A DNA stretch of 64,000 bases from Thioalkalivibrio nitratireducens DSM 14787 (GTDB lineage: Bacteria; Pseudomonadota; Gammaproteobacteria; Ectothiorhodospirales; Ectothiorhodospiraceae), in assembly GCF_000321415.2 (NCBI RefSeq), contig NC_019902.2:2914001-2978000 (forward strand), written 5' to 3'. The position numbers and the translations under genes were made by a program. The stretch's first letter is position 1, and each line of letters begins with the position of its first letter. The notes under the pieces were generated by a model. The model was not told the DNA's origin and did not search any database. It worked only from the letters and a program-made list of their open reading frames with translations. Positions 52,075 to 62,003 of the stretch are shown piece after piece.

Positions 52075-53334
52075 CTATTCGCCCTGGCCGTAGACCGGGA
52101 ACCGGGCACAGACATCGAGCACCTTCGTGCGCACCGCCTCGATCACCGCCGGGTTTTCGTGATCGTCGAGCACATCGGCGATCCAGTTCGCGAGATCCCG
52201 GCACTCGGTCTCGCCGAAGCCGCGGGTGGTCACCGCCGGGGTCCCGATGCGGATGCCGCTGGTCACGAACGGCGACTGCGGGTCGTTCGGCACCGCGTTC
52301 TTGTTCACGGTGATGTTCGCCGCGCCCAGTGCCGCGTCGGCCGCCTTTCCGGTCATTCCCTTGTCGATCAGGCTGAGCAGGAACAGGTGGTTGTCGGTGC
52401 CGCCCGAGACGACGCTGTAGCCGCGTTCCATCAGCGTGCTGGCCATGGTGCGGGCATTCGCGACCACCTGTTGCTGGTAGTCGCGGAAGCCGGGCTCCAG
52501 CGCCTCCTTGAACGCGACGGCCTTGGCCGCGATCACGTGCATCGCCGGGCCGCCCTGAGTGCCGGGGAACACCAGCGACTGGAACTTCTTCTCGAGTTCC
52601 GGATTCGCTTTCGCGAGGATGATACCGCCGCGGGGCCCCCGCAGCGTCTTGTGTGTGGTCGAGGTCACCACATGCGCGTGCGGCACCGGGTTCGGATAGA
52701 CGCCCGCGGCGATCAGCCCCGAGACGTGGGCCATGTCGACCATCAGGTACGCGCCCACCTGGTCGGCGATCGCGCGGAAACGGGCCCAGTCCATCACCCG
52801 CGAGTAGGCCGAGAAACCGGCAACGATCATCTTCGGCCGGTGCTCCAGCGCCAGGCGTTCGATCTCGTCGTAGTCGAGCAGCCCCTGGTCGTCGATCCCG
52901 TACTGCACCGCATGGTAGATCTTGCCGGAGAAGTTGACCCGGGCCCCGTGCGTCAGGTGCCCGCCGTGCGCCAGGCTCATGCCGAGCACCGTGTCGCCCG
53001 GCTCGAGCAGCGCCATGTATACCGCGGCATTCGCCTGCGAGCCGGAATGCGGCTGCACGTTCGCGTAGTCGGCGTCGAACAGCTGCTTGACCCGATCGAT
53101 CGCGAGGGTTTCGGCGATGTCGACGTACTCGCAGCCGCCATAGTAACGCTTGCCCGGGTAGCCCTCGGCATACTTGTTGGTGAGCACCGAGCCCTGCGCC
53201 TCCAGCACCCGGGGGCTGGCGTAGTTCTCCGATGCGATCAGCTCGATGTGCTCCTCCTGGCGCCGGGCCTCGCCTTCGATTGCGGACCAGAGTTCAGGAT
53301 CGTAGCCATTGATGCTCATATGGATGGAAAACAT
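52075..53334 (-). CDS. glyA: Serine hydroxymethyltransferase
   Basis: 419 aa from ATG 53334 ([16 protein letters not shown]), with GGGAGTG eight bases upstream; the longer frame to 53544 is not coding. Converts serine and tetrahydrofolate to glycine and methylene-THF. Conserved blocks: [23 protein letters not shown], the PLP-lysine motif [16 protein letters not shown] and GGTDNHLFL. First gene of the glyA-nrdR-ribD-ribE-ribB run. Confidence 0.97.
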   Translation of the reverse strand: MFSIHMSINGYDPELWSAIEGEARRQEEHIELIASENYASPRVLEAQGSVLTNKYAEGYPGKRYYGGCEYVDIAETLAIDRVKQLFDADYANVQPHSGSQANAAVYMALLEPGDTVLGMSLAHGGHLTHGARVNFSGKIYHAVQYGIDDQGLLDYDEIERLALEHRPKMIVAGFSAYSRVMDWARFRAIADQVGAYLMVDMAHVSGLIAAGVYPNPVPHAHVVTSTTHKTLRGPRGGIILAKANPELEKKFQSLVFPGTQGGPAMHVIAAKAVAFKEALEPGFRDYQQQVVANARTMASTLMERGYSVVSGGTDNHLFLLSLIDKGMTGKAADAALGAANITVNKNAVPNDPQSPFVTSGIRIGTPAVTTRGFGETECRDLANWIADVLDDHENPAVIEAVRTKVLDVCARFPVYGQGE

Positions 53335-53497
53335 GCGATGCACTCCCGGAATCGGAGGGTGAAGGGGAAAACGAGGGGCACGAATATACTGTATTCCGGC
53401 CCCGCTGGCAGGCCCGCGCGTCACCATGGGGTTTGCCTCCGGCACCCGAATGGGGTTTGAATCGCGCTTCCGGACCGTTTTCAGACGGAGAGACAGC

Positions 53498-54484
53498 ATG
53501 CAGAAGACCCTACTCGGACCTGGCATCCATCTGGTTGCCGGCATCGCGCTGGCACTCGGGCTGAGCGCCGCCGCAGGCGCCGATCAGCGCTTCATCACGA
53601 TCGGCACCGGTGGCGTCACCGGCGTGTATTACCCCACCGGGCAGAACATCTGCCGGCTGGTGAACCGGGACCAGGCGGTTCACGGCATGCGCTGCAATGC
53701 CGAGAGCACCGGAGGTTCGGTATTCAACCTCAACTCGATCGCGGTCGGGGAAATGGATTTCGGCGTCGCCCAGTCGGACTGGCAGCACCATGCCTACCAC
53801 GGCACCGACCGTTTCGCCGACCTGGGGGAGAACCGCGAACTCCGGGCGGTGTTCTCGCTGCACCCGGAGCCGTTCACCGTGCTGGTTCGGGCTGAAAGCG
53901 ATATCGAGTCGTTCGACGACATCGTCGGCAAGCGCGTGAACGTGGGCAACCCGGGCTCCGGGCAGCGCGGCACGGTGGAACGCCTGATGGCCGAATATGG
54001 CTGGAGCATGGATGACTTCGCACTCGCCTCCGAGCTGCCCTCGCGCGAACAGGGGCAGGCCCTGTGCGACAACCGCATCGACGTGATTCTGTTCACCGTG
54101 GGACATCCCTCGGCCGCGATCCAGGAGCCGATCGCGACCTGCGACGCACGCCTGATCCCGGTTGCCGGGCCGATTGTCGACACGCTGGTGAACGAAACCC
54201 CCTACTATTTTCACGCCACGATTCCGGCCGGGATGTACCCGCACCAGGATCAGGACATCGCCACCTTCGGTGTCGGCGCCACACTGGTGACTTCGACGCA
54301 GACCACCGAGAACGCCGTCTACCACCTCACCCGCGCGGTATTCGAGAACTTCGATACGTTCCGCGGCATGCATCCGGCCTTCGCGGTGCTGGATCCGGAT
54401 TCGATGGTCAGCCAGGGGCTGTCGGCGCCGCTGCACGACGGTGCGGTACGTTACTACCGCGAGTCGGGAATGATCCAGGACTGA
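53498..54484 (+). CDS. TAXI-family TRAP transporter substrate-binding protein
   Basis: 328 aa with a signal peptide (residues 1-29, ending AAAGAD). Family features: [17 protein letters not shown] at the start of the mature part, [32 protein letters not shown] and [18 protein letters not shown]. It captures a ligand (dicarboxylates or amino acids in known members) in the periplasm and delivers it to the TRAP permease encoded 19 bp later. GGAGAG lies before the ATG at 53498; divergent from glyA. Confidence 0.93.
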   Translation: MQKTLLGPGIHLVAGIALALGLSAAAGADQRFITIGTGGVTGVYYPTGQNICRLVNRDQAVHGMRCNAESTGGSVFNLNSIAVGEMDFGVAQSDWQHHAYHGTDRFADLGENRELRAVFSLHPEPFTVLVRAESDIESFDDIVGKRVNVGNPGSGQRGTVERLMAEYGWSMDDFALASELPSREQGQALCDNRIDVILFTVGHPSAAIQEPIATCDARLIPVAGPIVDTLVNETPYYFHATIPAGMYPHQDQDIATFGVGATLVTSTQTTENAVYHLTRAVFENFDTFRGMHPAFAVLDPDSMVSQGLSAPLHDGAVRYYRESGMIQD

Positions 54485-54503
54485 CGCTGCACGGCTGCAT
54501 ACC

Positions 54504-57236
54504 ATGAGCGGGGGCCGCACCGAGGCCGACCGGGCCGGGGCGGTGGTCCTGGCCGAGCACATGGAGACCGGGGCACGTCGCCCCGGCCGGGTCGTCGGCT
54601 TCGTGGTCGCGGCCACCGCGCTGGCCTGGTCGCTGTTCCAGCTCTGGATCGTCTCGCCAGTCCCGTACAGCCTGGGGTTCGGGGTGATCCCCGAGACCCA
54701 GGCCCGCTCGATCCATCTGGCCTTCGCAGTCTTCCTGGCGTTCCTGCTGTTTCCCGCGCGCCTCCCGTCGCGCCCCGGGCCGCGCATCACGGCCGGGTTC
54801 TACCTGCTGTTGGCGCTGGGGTTGTGGCTGCTCGCCTGGCAGCAGCACCAGGCGGAGCAACCCTGGGTGCCGGTCTACCTGCTGATGGGGGGCGTGGCGC
54901 TCGCGCTGGCCTGGCCGGCCTGGCGACCCGCACCGCTGGAACGGATTCCGTGGGTCGACTGGCTGTTTGCGCTCGCCGCGGCGCTCACCGCCGGCTACCT
55001 GTTCCTGCTCCACCAGGAGCTCGCCCAGCGTCCCGGGCGTCCGATCCTGTCGGACATGATCGCGGCCGGTCTCGGAATGCTGCTGCTGCTCGAGGCCACC
55101 CGCCGCGTACTGGGGCCGGCGCTGATGGTGATCGCCGGCGTTTTCCTGGTGTACACCTTCGCCGGCCCCTGGATGCCGGATCTGCTGGCGCACCGCGGCG
55201 CGTCGTTCGGGCGCGCGATGTCGCAGCAGTGGCTGTCGAACGAGGGCGTGTTCGGGATCGCGCTGGGGGTCTCGACCAGTTTCGTGTTCCTGTTCGTGCT
55301 GTTCGGCGCCCTGCTGGAAAAGGCCGGCGCGGGCGGCTATTTCATCCGCGTGGCGTTCGCGCTGCTCGGGCACTTGCGCGGCGGGCCGGCGAAGGCAGCC
55401 GTGGTCGCGTCGGGGCTGACCGGCGTCGTGTCCGGCTCGTCGATCGCAAACGTGGTCACCACCGGCACGTTCACCGTGCCGCTGATGAAACGCACCGGGT
55501 TTCCCGCGGCGAAGGCGGGCGCGGTGGAGGTCGCGAGTTCGGTGAACGGTCAGTTGATGCCGCCGGTGATGGGGGCCGCGGCGTTCCTGATGGTCGAATA
55601 TGTCGGCATCCCCTACGTGGAAGTGATCAAGCACGCCTTCCTGCCGGCACTGATCGCCTACCTCGCGCTGCTCTACATCGTGCACCTCGAGGCCTGCAAG
55701 GCGGGGCTCGAGGGACTGCCGCGGCGCAGCAACCGCACCGTACTGCGCACCGGGCTGGTGCTGGGGCTTTCGGTCAGCGGCCTGCTGGTGCTGGCCGGGC
55801 TGGTCTACTATGGCCTCGGCTGGATCAAGACGCTGGCGGGCGATCACTCGTTCTTCGTGATCGGCGGGCTGATCGGGCTCGCGTACCTGGGGCTGCTGTG
55901 GCTGGCCTGCCGCGTGCCGGCGTCGCACGCGGAACTGGATCCCGAAATCCGCAAACTGCCCGACCCCGGCCCGACGATCCAGGGCGGCCTGCATTACCTG
56001 CTGCCGGTCATCGTGCTGATCTGGGCGCTGGTGGTGGAACGACTGTCGCCCGGGCTGTCGGCGTTCTGGGCGGTACTTTTCCTGATCGGCATCCTGCTCA
56101 CACAGCGCCCGCTGATGCTGTTCTTCCGCGGCCAACGCGGGCATGTACGCGCCACGGTGGCGGGTATTCTCGACCTCGGGCACGGGCTGGTGCAGGGGGC
56201 ACGCAATATGATCGGGATCGGCGTGGCCACGGCCGCCGCCGGGATCATCGTCGGCACGGTGGCGATGACCGGCATTGGCCTGGTGATGACCGACCTGGTC
56301 GAGTGGCTGTCCGGGGGGCACCTGCTGCTGATGCTGCTGCTGACTGCGGTGATCTGCCTGGTACTGGGCCTGGGCCTGCCGACCACCGCGAACTACATCA
56401 TCGTCGCCACATTGATGGCGCCGGTGATCGTCGATCTCGCGGCCCAGAACGACTTGCTGATCCCGCTGATCGCGGCGCACCTGTTCGTGTTCTATTTCGG
56501 CATCATGGCCGACGTCACGCCCCCGGTCGGCCTCGCCTCGTTCGCCGCCGCGGCGGTGGCGCGGGCGGACCCGATCCGCACCGGCATCCAGGCCTTCTGG
56601 TACAGCCTGCGGACCGTCACGCTGCCGTTCGTGTTCGTGTTCAACACCCAGCTGTTGCTGATCGGCGTCGACAGCCTGTGGCAGCTCGCGCTGACGTTCT
56701 TCGGTTCACTGACCGGCATCCTGGTATTCGCGGCGGCCACGCAGCACTACCTGCTGGTGCGCAACCGGGTCTGGGAAACGGCACTGCTGCTGGTGGTAGC
56801 ACTAACGCTGCTGGTGCCGGGAGTCTGGATGGACCGCCTGCACACCCCGCTGACCGCTCTCCCCGCAGCCGAGGTGCAGGCGGCGGCCGAGGCCGCACCC
56901 GCCCAGGGGCATCTGCGGCTGGAAGTGTCGGGCTATGATCTCCACGGCAAGGAAGTCACCCGGCGCGTGATGCTGCCGCTGGGCGATCGGGGACCGGGGC
57001 AGCAGCGCCTGACCGATGCCGGCCTGGGGCTGATGGTCTTCGACGAGCAAGTGAACGTGAGTTTCGTGCGTTTCGGCTCCCCGGCCGAACGCCTCGGGCT
57101 GGAATCCGGCGCGCGCATCACCGCGGTGTTCGTTCCCGCCGACCGCCCGGCTCCGGAGTGGTTCTTCCTGCCCGCGTTATTTCTCCTCGCCGTGGTCACC
57201 TGGATCCAGCGCCAACGCGCCCCTGCGTCCCCGTAG
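54504..57236 (+). CDS. TRAP transporter fused 4TM/12TM permease (DctQM type)
   Basis: 910 aa with about 17-19 membrane helices. The N-terminal third is the small-subunit part (VVAATALAWSLFQLWIVS), followed by the large DctM-type domain with GLTGVVSGSSIANVVTTGTF, NGQLMPPVMGAAAF, GLGLPTTANYI and YFGIMADVTPPVGLASFAA. The C-terminal 120 residues (VRFGSPAERLGLESGARI) are a soluble DUF3394-like domain. Uses a sodium or proton gradient to import the ligand bound by the TAXI protein. Substrate unknown. Confidence 0.94.
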   Translation: MSGGRTEADRAGAVVLAEHMETGARRPGRVVGFVVAATALAWSLFQLWIVSPVPYSLGFGVIPETQARSIHLAFAVFLAFLLFPARLPSRPGPRITAGFYLLLALGLWLLAWQQHQAEQPWVPVYLLMGGVALALAWPAWRPAPLERIPWVDWLFALAAALTAGYLFLLHQELAQRPGRPILSDMIAAGLGMLLLLEATRRVLGPALMVIAGVFLVYTFAGPWMPDLLAHRGASFGRAMSQQWLSNEGVFGIALGVSTSFVFLFVLFGALLEKAGAGGYFIRVAFALLGHLRGGPAKAAVVASGLTGVVSGSSIANVVTTGTFTVPLMKRTGFPAAKAGAVEVASSVNGQLMPPVMGAAAFLMVEYVGIPYVEVIKHAFLPALIAYLALLYIVHLEACKAGLEGLPRRSNRTVLRTGLVLGLSVSGLLVLAGLVYYGLGWIKTLAGDHSFFVIGGLIGLAYLGLLWLACRVPASHAELDPEIRKLPDPGPTIQGGLHYLLPVIVLIWALVVERLSPGLSAFWAVLFLIGILLTQRPLMLFFRGQRGHVRATVAGILDLGHGLVQGARNMIGIGVATAAAGIIVGTVAMTGIGLVMTDLVEWLSGGHLLLMLLLTAVICLVLGLGLPTTANYIIVATLMAPVIVDLAAQNDLLIPLIAAHLFVFYFGIMADVTPPVGLASFAAAAVARADPIRTGIQAFWYSLRTVTLPFVFVFNTQLLLIGVDSLWQLALTFFGSLTGILVFAAATQHYLLVRNRVWETALLLVVALTLLVPGVWMDRLHTPLTALPAAEVQAAAEAAPAQGHLRLEVSGYDLHGKEVTRRVMLPLGDRGPGQQRLTDAGLGLMVFDEQVNVSFVRFGSPAERLGLESGARITAVFVPADRPAPEWFFLPALFLLAVVTWIQRQRAPASP

Positions 57237-57300
57237 GTTGTGCCGACGCAGGAGGCGCGACACGCAACGCTGGATCGATGTCCACCGCCGGGACAGGCTG

Positions 57301-57510
57301 CTAGTCTTCGAGGCGGAACCCGATCTTGACCGTGACCTGCCAGTGCGCGATGCCGCCGTCGACGATGTGACCGCGGGTCTCCGTCACCTCGAACCAGTCC
57401 ATGTGGCGGACGGTCTTCGCGGCGCGGGCGATCGCATTGCGCACCGCATCGTCGCTGCCTTGGCTCGAGGATCCGGTCAGTTCCAGCATCTTGTAGACAT
57501 GGTCGGACAT
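57301..57510 (-). CDS. Dodecin-type flavin-binding protein
   Basis: 69 aa ([20 protein letters not shown] ... [20 protein letters not shown] ... [10 protein letters not shown]). The dodecin fold of about 70 residues with the conserved Trp in MDWFEV and GHIV assembles into 12-mers that store riboflavin, FMN or CoA. AGGAG lies upstream of the third ATG (57510); 57516 is an alternative start. Divergent from the DUF302 gene. Confidence 0.92.
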   Translation of the reverse strand: MSDHVYKMLELTGSSSQGSDDAVRNAIARAAKTVRHMDWFEVTETRGHIVDGGIAHWQVTVKIGFRLED

Positions 57511-57707
57511 CATCATCTCCTGATCGGTATACAGGGAAATACGGAATCGGTGCCGGCCGGTCGGCCTAGCCCCAGTGAGTGTAGTGCGTCACAATCCGGT
57601 CCGCCGGCACGCCCGGACGACTGCGCAACGGCCTGCGCTGACCGATGCAGCGGCAGTTGCCCGGAGCCCCCTTCACCCACCCATCGGACATCGACGAGGC
57701 AAGACAT

Positions 57708-58100
57708 ATGTATGGATTCAACGTCACCCTGAACACCACGGTCCCGGAGGCCATCCAGCGCGTCACCGACGCCCTGGCCACCGAGGGCTTCGGCGTGCTC
57801 ACTGAAATCGACGTCGCCGGCACCCTGAAAAAGAAACTCGACCTGGAGCGCCGCCCCTATCACATCCTGGGTGCGTGCAACCCGAAGCTGGCCGCCCAGG
57901 CACTCGAGGCCGATCCCGACATCGGCCTGCTGCTTCCCTGCAATGTGGTGGTGCGCGAGGAAGCGAACGGCGAGGTGACCGTCGGCTTCATGGACCCGGT
58001 CGCCGTTCTCGGCCTGGTCGAGCAGGAAGGTGTCGCCAGTCTGGCGAACGAGGTGCGCTCGCGCCTGGAACGGGTGCGCGACCTCCTCACCTCGGTTTGA
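57708..58100 (+). CDS. DUF302 family protein
   Basis: 130 aa (MYGFNVTLNTTVPEAIQRVT ... EGFGVLTEIDVAGTLKKKL ... YHILGACNPKLAAQAL ... IGLLLPCNVVVRE). The GACNP and LLPCNVVV motifs place it in DUF302, a small alpha/beta fold found in many sulphur- or redox-active bacteria, of unknown function. The two Cys of GACNP and LPCNV are conserved and could bind a ligand or metal. Ribosome site weak. Confidence 0.9.
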   Translation: MYGFNVTLNTTVPEAIQRVTDALATEGFGVLTEIDVAGTLKKKLDLERRPYHILGACNPKLAAQALEADPDIGLLLPCNVVVREEANGEVTVGFMDPVAVLGLVEQEGVASLANEVRSRLERVRDLLTSV

Positions 58101-58348
58101 CCGGGTTTCTGGCGCCGGGCCCGGCGCACCGCGGGTGCTGTGCCTGCTGCGCTGGCACAGCCTACGGGGTAGAGCGGCGCGAACGCCGTAGGTGCTGCCG
58201 GAGGCACAGCGGGGTTCGTCGGGGCACCGGGTGGGTCGCTGCCCGGGCCGCGGCCGTGTTGGGTGGCACCGCGGTTTCTTCTATCATGCCGGCGACCTGC
58301 AGCTAGGTCGCGGGCACAACAACGACAAGACGACACGAGGAGACACGA

Positions 58349-58744
58349 ATGGCCGAACTGTTCAGCGAAGAATGGATGCAGAGCTTCAAGGAGCACTGGA
58401 ACTCCGAGCCCGAGCTTTCGGACGCCCTGGCGCAGATCAACTTCAACAGCGTGATTGGCTATGGCTTCCCGGGAGAGGACAAGCCCCGCGGCGTAATCAC
58501 CATCGAGAACGGCAAGGCCACGGCTGCCGGCGCCTACAATGGCGAAACGATGAACTGGGATCTGCGGGCCACCGAGGAGCAGTGGACCAAGTGGATGTCC
58601 AAGCCGCCAGGAATGATGGGCCTCGGCGCCGCGTTCACCACCGGCAAGATCAAGTTCGTGGTCGGCGACTACAAGGGCATGCTGAAGGATCCGCGCATGG
58701 CGGGGCCGTTCATCAAGAGCTTCAGCGTGATGGGCCGCGCCTGA
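58349..58744 (+). CDS. SCP-2-like sterol/lipid carrier domain protein
   Basis: 131 aa (MAELFSEEWMQSFKEHWNSE ... GVITIENGKATAAG ... MNWDLRATEEQWTKWMSKPP ... GKIKFVVGDYKGMLKDPRM). The five-strand sheet with the helix W..W..G..A...GKIK..G is the SCP-2 fold, which binds hydrophobic ligands. AGGAGACACGAATG gives a good ribosome site. Single-gene unit; ligand unknown. Confidence 0.85.
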   Translation: MAELFSEEWMQSFKEHWNSEPELSDALAQINFNSVIGYGFPGEDKPRGVITIENGKATAAGAYNGETMNWDLRATEEQWTKWMSKPPGMMGLGAAFTTGKIKFVVGDYKGMLKDPRMAGPFIKSFSVMGRA

Positions 58745-58820
58745 CCCGGATCGGATCGCCCCGCGGTCGCAAGCACCTCGCAGGCCCACCCGACCGGGTT
58801 CCGCGGCGGTTGCTGGCGCG

Positions 58821-58933
58821 CAGGGCGGAGGAGCACAGCGTCATCCGCGGTTCGGCGTCCGTGCCGCCCAGGAGCCCCGGGCCGCCCCAGCGCCGGCTGG
58901 CGGATGACGGCCTTCGGCCTCTTCCGCCCTACG
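58821..58933. repeat. Palindromic intergenic repeat (paired arms)
   Basis: The left arm CAGGGCGGAGGAGCACAGCG (58821) continues with TCATCCGC; the right arm, read in reverse complement from 58933, is TAGGGCGGAAGAGGCCGAAG then GCCGTCATCCGCC. Arms are about 40 bp, 30 bp apart. A single arm occurs at 38898. Such GGCGGA-...-TCATCCGCC repeats are dispersed REP-like elements; a RAYT remnant at 39956 is the kind of enzyme that moves such repeats. Confidence 0.65.
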
Positions 58934-59195
58934 CTTCTCCTTTCTTGATCGGGGTGGTGACCCTCATGCCCCTCAGGAAACGGGAAACGGGCGACCCCGC
59001 CGCGATCGCTGACGGGGCGGGCGTTCGCTGCACAGGCTGTAGACCGCGCACGCGCCGATTGGCTTACCCACTGCACTCCCACCGCGGGCTAGGCTTCGGC
59101 TGTAACCAGGCTATACCCGACGGCGCGGCCGCAATGTGCCGTGAGGAACGCGCCGCCCCCGTTGTTTCATCTTCTTTCGACACAGGTACCACACC

Positions 59196-60398
59196 ATGAC
59201 TTTCACACCTTTCTCCCCTCCTGCCCGCACCCTGATGGGCCCCGGCCCCTCCGACGTGAATCCGCGGGTGCTGGCCGCGATGAGCCGCCCGATCATCGGC
59301 CATCTGGACCCGGCGTTCATCGCGATGATGGAGGAGATGCGGGCCATGCTGCAGTCTGCTTTCAAGACGCGGAATGCGCTGACGCTGCCAGTATCCGCAC
59401 CAGGCTCCGCAGGCATGGAGACCTGTTTCGTGAACCTCGTTGAACCGGGTGACAAGGTCATCGTCTGCATCAACGGCGTGTTCGGCGGGCGCATGAAGGA
59501 GAACGTGGAACGCTGCGGGGGCACGGCCGTGACGGTCGAAGACGACTGGGGGACCCCGGTGAGCGTCGACAAGGTCGAGAGCGCGTTGCAGGCGCATCCC
59601 GACGCCCGGCTGCTGGCGTTCGTGCATGCCGAGACGTCGACCGGGGCGGAATCCGATGTGCAGGCCCTGTGCGAACTGGCGCACCGTCACGACTGTCTGG
59701 CCCTGGTCGATGCGGTGACCTCGCTCGGCGGCAGCCCGCTCCATGTCGATGACTGGGGTGTCGACGCGATCTACTCGGGCAGCCAGAAATGCCTGTCCTG
59801 CACGCCGGGTCTCTCGCCGGTCAGCTTCAGCGAACGGGCCGTGGAACGCATCCGCTCCCGGCGCAGCCGCGTGCAGAGCTGGTTTCTCGATCTGAACCTG
59901 GTGATGGGCTACTGGATCGGCAGCGACGGCAAGCGCGCCTACCACCACACGGCCCCGATCAACGCCCTGTACGCGCTGCATGAAGCACTGGTGATCCTGC
60001 ACGAGGAGGGGCTGGAAGCCAGCTGGGCCCGACACCGGCGCCATCACGAAGCGCTACGCGCAGGTCTCGAGGGCATGGGCCTGCATTTCCTGGTCGACCA
60101 GGCCCACCGGCTGCCCCAGCTGAACGCGGTGCTGGTACCGGAGGGTGTGGACGAAGCGGGGGTACGGGCCGCCCTGCTCGAGCGTTACGGCCTGGAGATC
60201 GGAGCCGGTCTCGGACCCTATGCGGGCCGCATCTGGCGGATCGGACTGATGGGGCACGCCGCGAATGAACGCAACGTGCTGGTTTGCCTCGGCGCGCTGG
60301 AGTCGATCCTGGCCGAGGCCGGTGCCGCGGTGCCGGGCAAGGCATTGCCGGCCGCACGCGCCGTGTACGGCGAACAGCTCCGCCGGGAGGCGGCCTGA
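59196..60398 (+). CDS. Class V aminotransferase (alanine/serine-glyoxylate type)
   Basis: 400 aa. The PLP-binding Lys is in YSGSQKCLSC (about residue 200); other family blocks are LMGPGPSDVNPRVL, SAPGSAGMETCFVN, HAETSTGAESD and DAVTSLGGSPLHVDDW. Best fit is the alanine-glyoxylate or serine-glyoxylate aminotransferase group, which removes glyoxylate or channels serine to hydroxypyruvate. No neighbouring photorespiratory genes, although glyA lies 6 kb away. Exact substrate uncertain. Confidence 0.9.
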   Translation: MTFTPFSPPARTLMGPGPSDVNPRVLAAMSRPIIGHLDPAFIAMMEEMRAMLQSAFKTRNALTLPVSAPGSAGMETCFVNLVEPGDKVIVCINGVFGGRMKENVERCGGTAVTVEDDWGTPVSVDKVESALQAHPDARLLAFVHAETSTGAESDVQALCELAHRHDCLALVDAVTSLGGSPLHVDDWGVDAIYSGSQKCLSCTPGLSPVSFSERAVERIRSRRSRVQSWFLDLNLVMGYWIGSDGKRAYHHTAPINALYALHEALVILHEEGLEASWARHRRHHEALRAGLEGMGLHFLVDQAHRLPQLNAVLVPEGVDEAGVRAALLERYGLEIGAGLGPYAGRIWRIGLMGHAANERNVLVCLGALESILAEAGAAVPGKALPAARAVYGEQLRREAA

Positions 60399-60416
60399 CC
60401 TACGCTGCCGGGCGGC

Positions 60417-60674
60417 CTATTGGCTGCCCGGCCGCCCCGGCCCATAGTCGTTCCAGGTCTCCCGGCCGAGCTTGGCGGCCAGCAGCAGCCAGGGCACCGC
60501 GTGCAACAGGAGATCGAAGATATCCAGCGGTCGGGTCAGCTCGCCGTGAAACAGCCAGCGCAGCTTCTCGACGATGTGCGGCTCGGGCACCCACGGAGCC
60601 AGGCCCAGCGTCGCGACAAATACAACGAACAACCAGGTAGGCGTGCGGTCGACCCATGAGATAAACATTTGCAT
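60417..60674 (-). CDS. Small conserved inner-membrane protein
   Basis: 85 aa with two hydrophobic segments (residues 12-28 and 57-70). The pattern LAPWVPEPHIVEKLRWLFHG ... PLDIFDLLLHAVPWLLL is shared by a family of small gammaproteobacterial membrane proteins of unknown function. Convergent with the aminotransferase. Confidence 0.7.
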   Translation of the reverse strand: MQMFISWVDRTPTWLFVVFVATLGLAPWVPEPHIVEKLRWLFHGELTRPLDIFDLLLHAVPWLLLAAKLGRETWNDYGPGRPGSQ

Positions 60675-60694
60675 CAGAATATTCTAACCTGCTT

Positions 60695-61306
60695 TTATTT
60701 CACCAGCGCAACACCCTGCAGCAGGTCGGGGGTACAGTGGATCAGATCGTCGGGCCGGTCGACGTCCGGACACGGTGGCCGCCGGGAACAACGCAGCCCC
60801 TGCTCGCGGCACCGATCCACGGTCCTCTGCAGCACTTCTGCGCCGCCCCAGGGCATCTCGGTGAACAGCCCGGGCGCGGGCACGGCGAGGCCGATGGCGA
60901 CATAGCCACCGTCCAGCGCCGGGATCAGCACCGCGTCGCCCCCCTCAACCAGCGCAGCCGCCGCATCCTGCAGCCGCGCCGCATCGAGCCCCGGGGCATC
61001 GGAGCCCACCAGCAACGCGGGCAGCTGCGCGTGTAGCGCCACAGACATGCGTTGCCCGAGATCCCCGGCCAGCTGCGCCCGCAGCGCGCAGCCGAATTCG
61101 CGCCGGCACTGCGCGAAGAACGGATGCCGTGCATCCGACGCAGCCCAGAGTTCCACCGGTCCCACCGCGCTCGCGCGCGCCGCCGCGAGGACGCGGCGCA
61201 CCAGCCTGCGATGCAATCGCGCGGCACCCTCGGCACCGAGTGCCGGAATCAGGCGTGTCTTCACCTGGCCAGGCTCCGGGGCCTTGGCGAATACCAGCAG
61301 CCTCAT
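60695..61306 (-). CDS. TIGR04282-type glycosyltransferase (DUF2064)
   Basis: 203 aa (MRLLVFAKAPEPGQVKTRLI ... VELWAASDARHPFFAQC ... LVGSDAPGLDAARLQDAA ... IPALDGGYVAIGL). The N-terminal FAKAPxPGxVKTRL and GSDxPxL motifs define this nucleotidyl/glycosyltransferase-like family. It nearly always pairs with a TIGR04283 glycosyltransferase, as here; the genes overlap by 4 bp (ATGA). Product unknown. Confidence 0.9.
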   Translation of the reverse strand: MRLLVFAKAPEPGQVKTRLIPALGAEGAARLHRRLVRRVLAAARASAVGPVELWAASDARHPFFAQCRREFGCALRAQLAGDLGQRMSVALHAQLPALLVGSDAPGLDAARLQDAAAALVEGGDAVLIPALDGGYVAIGLAVPAPGLFTEMPWGGAEVLQRTVDRCREQGLRCSRRPPCPDVDRPDDLIHCTPDLLQGVALVK

Positions 61307-61998
61307 CGATAGCGCCGGGCCAGGTCCGCCGGATCGGCTCCGCGCCAGTAGGCCAGGCGCAGCGCCCACATCAGCAACACGGTTCGCAGCACGCCGTGTT
61401 CCTCCCAGCGCCGGCTCGACGTCTCCAGCTGCACGGGCAGGCACACGGGCCGACCGCAGGCGCGCTTGAGCGCCCGCGACAGCGCGATGTCCTCCATCAG
61501 CGGGATCGCGGGAAAACCGCCGGCCGCAACGAAGGCCGCGCGCGTCACGTACAGGCCCTGGTCGCCGGTTGCGATCCCGGTCAGGCAGGAACGCAGGTTC
61601 ATCAACGCGGCGATCAGCCGGTAGATCGGTGCCCGCCCCGACAGGCGAACCCGGCAGCGGCCCCAGCACTTCGGGCCGCGGAGCGACCGCAGGATGGCGT
61701 GCGCCGCCTCGGGCGGAACCCGCGTATCGGCGTGCAGGAACCAGAGCACCTCGCCCTGTGCCTCGAGCGCACCCGCGTTCATCTGCGGGGCGCGGCCCGG
61801 CGCGCTGGCCAGTACCCGGTCGCAGGCGCTGCAGGCAATCTCTCGGGTCCGGTCCGTGCTGCCGCCGTCGACCACGATCACCTCGTGCCCCAGGGTTCGC
61901 AGCGCGGCAAGGTCGCCGAGCAACCGCGGCAGGCGAGCCGCCTCGTTCAGCGCCGGCACGATCACCGACAGTCGGGCCGGCGGTGCAGGAGGCTGCAT
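61303..61998 (-). CDS. TIGR04283-type family 2 glycosyltransferase
   Basis: 231 aa. GT-A fold: SVIVPALNEAARLPRLL, VIVVDGGSTDRT, FLHADTRVPP (DxD equivalent) and GIATGDQGLYVTRAAF, FPAIPLMEDIALS. It works with the downstream TIGR04282 protein, with which it overlaps. Acceptor unknown; probably a membrane lipid or small molecule. The start is 5 bp from the end of the reductase gene upstream. Confidence 0.9.
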   Translation of the reverse strand: MQPPAPPARLSVIVPALNEAARLPRLLGDLAALRTLGHEVIVVDGGSTDRTREIACSACDRVLASAPGRAPQMNAGALEAQGEVLWFLHADTRVPPEAAHAILRSLRGPKCWGRCRVRLSGRAPIYRLIAALMNLRSCLTGIATGDQGLYVTRAAFVAAGGFPAIPLMEDIALSRALKRACGRPVCLPVQLETSSRRWEEHGVLRTVLLMWALRLAYWRGADPADLARRYR

Positions 61999-62003
61999 CA
62001 GCG

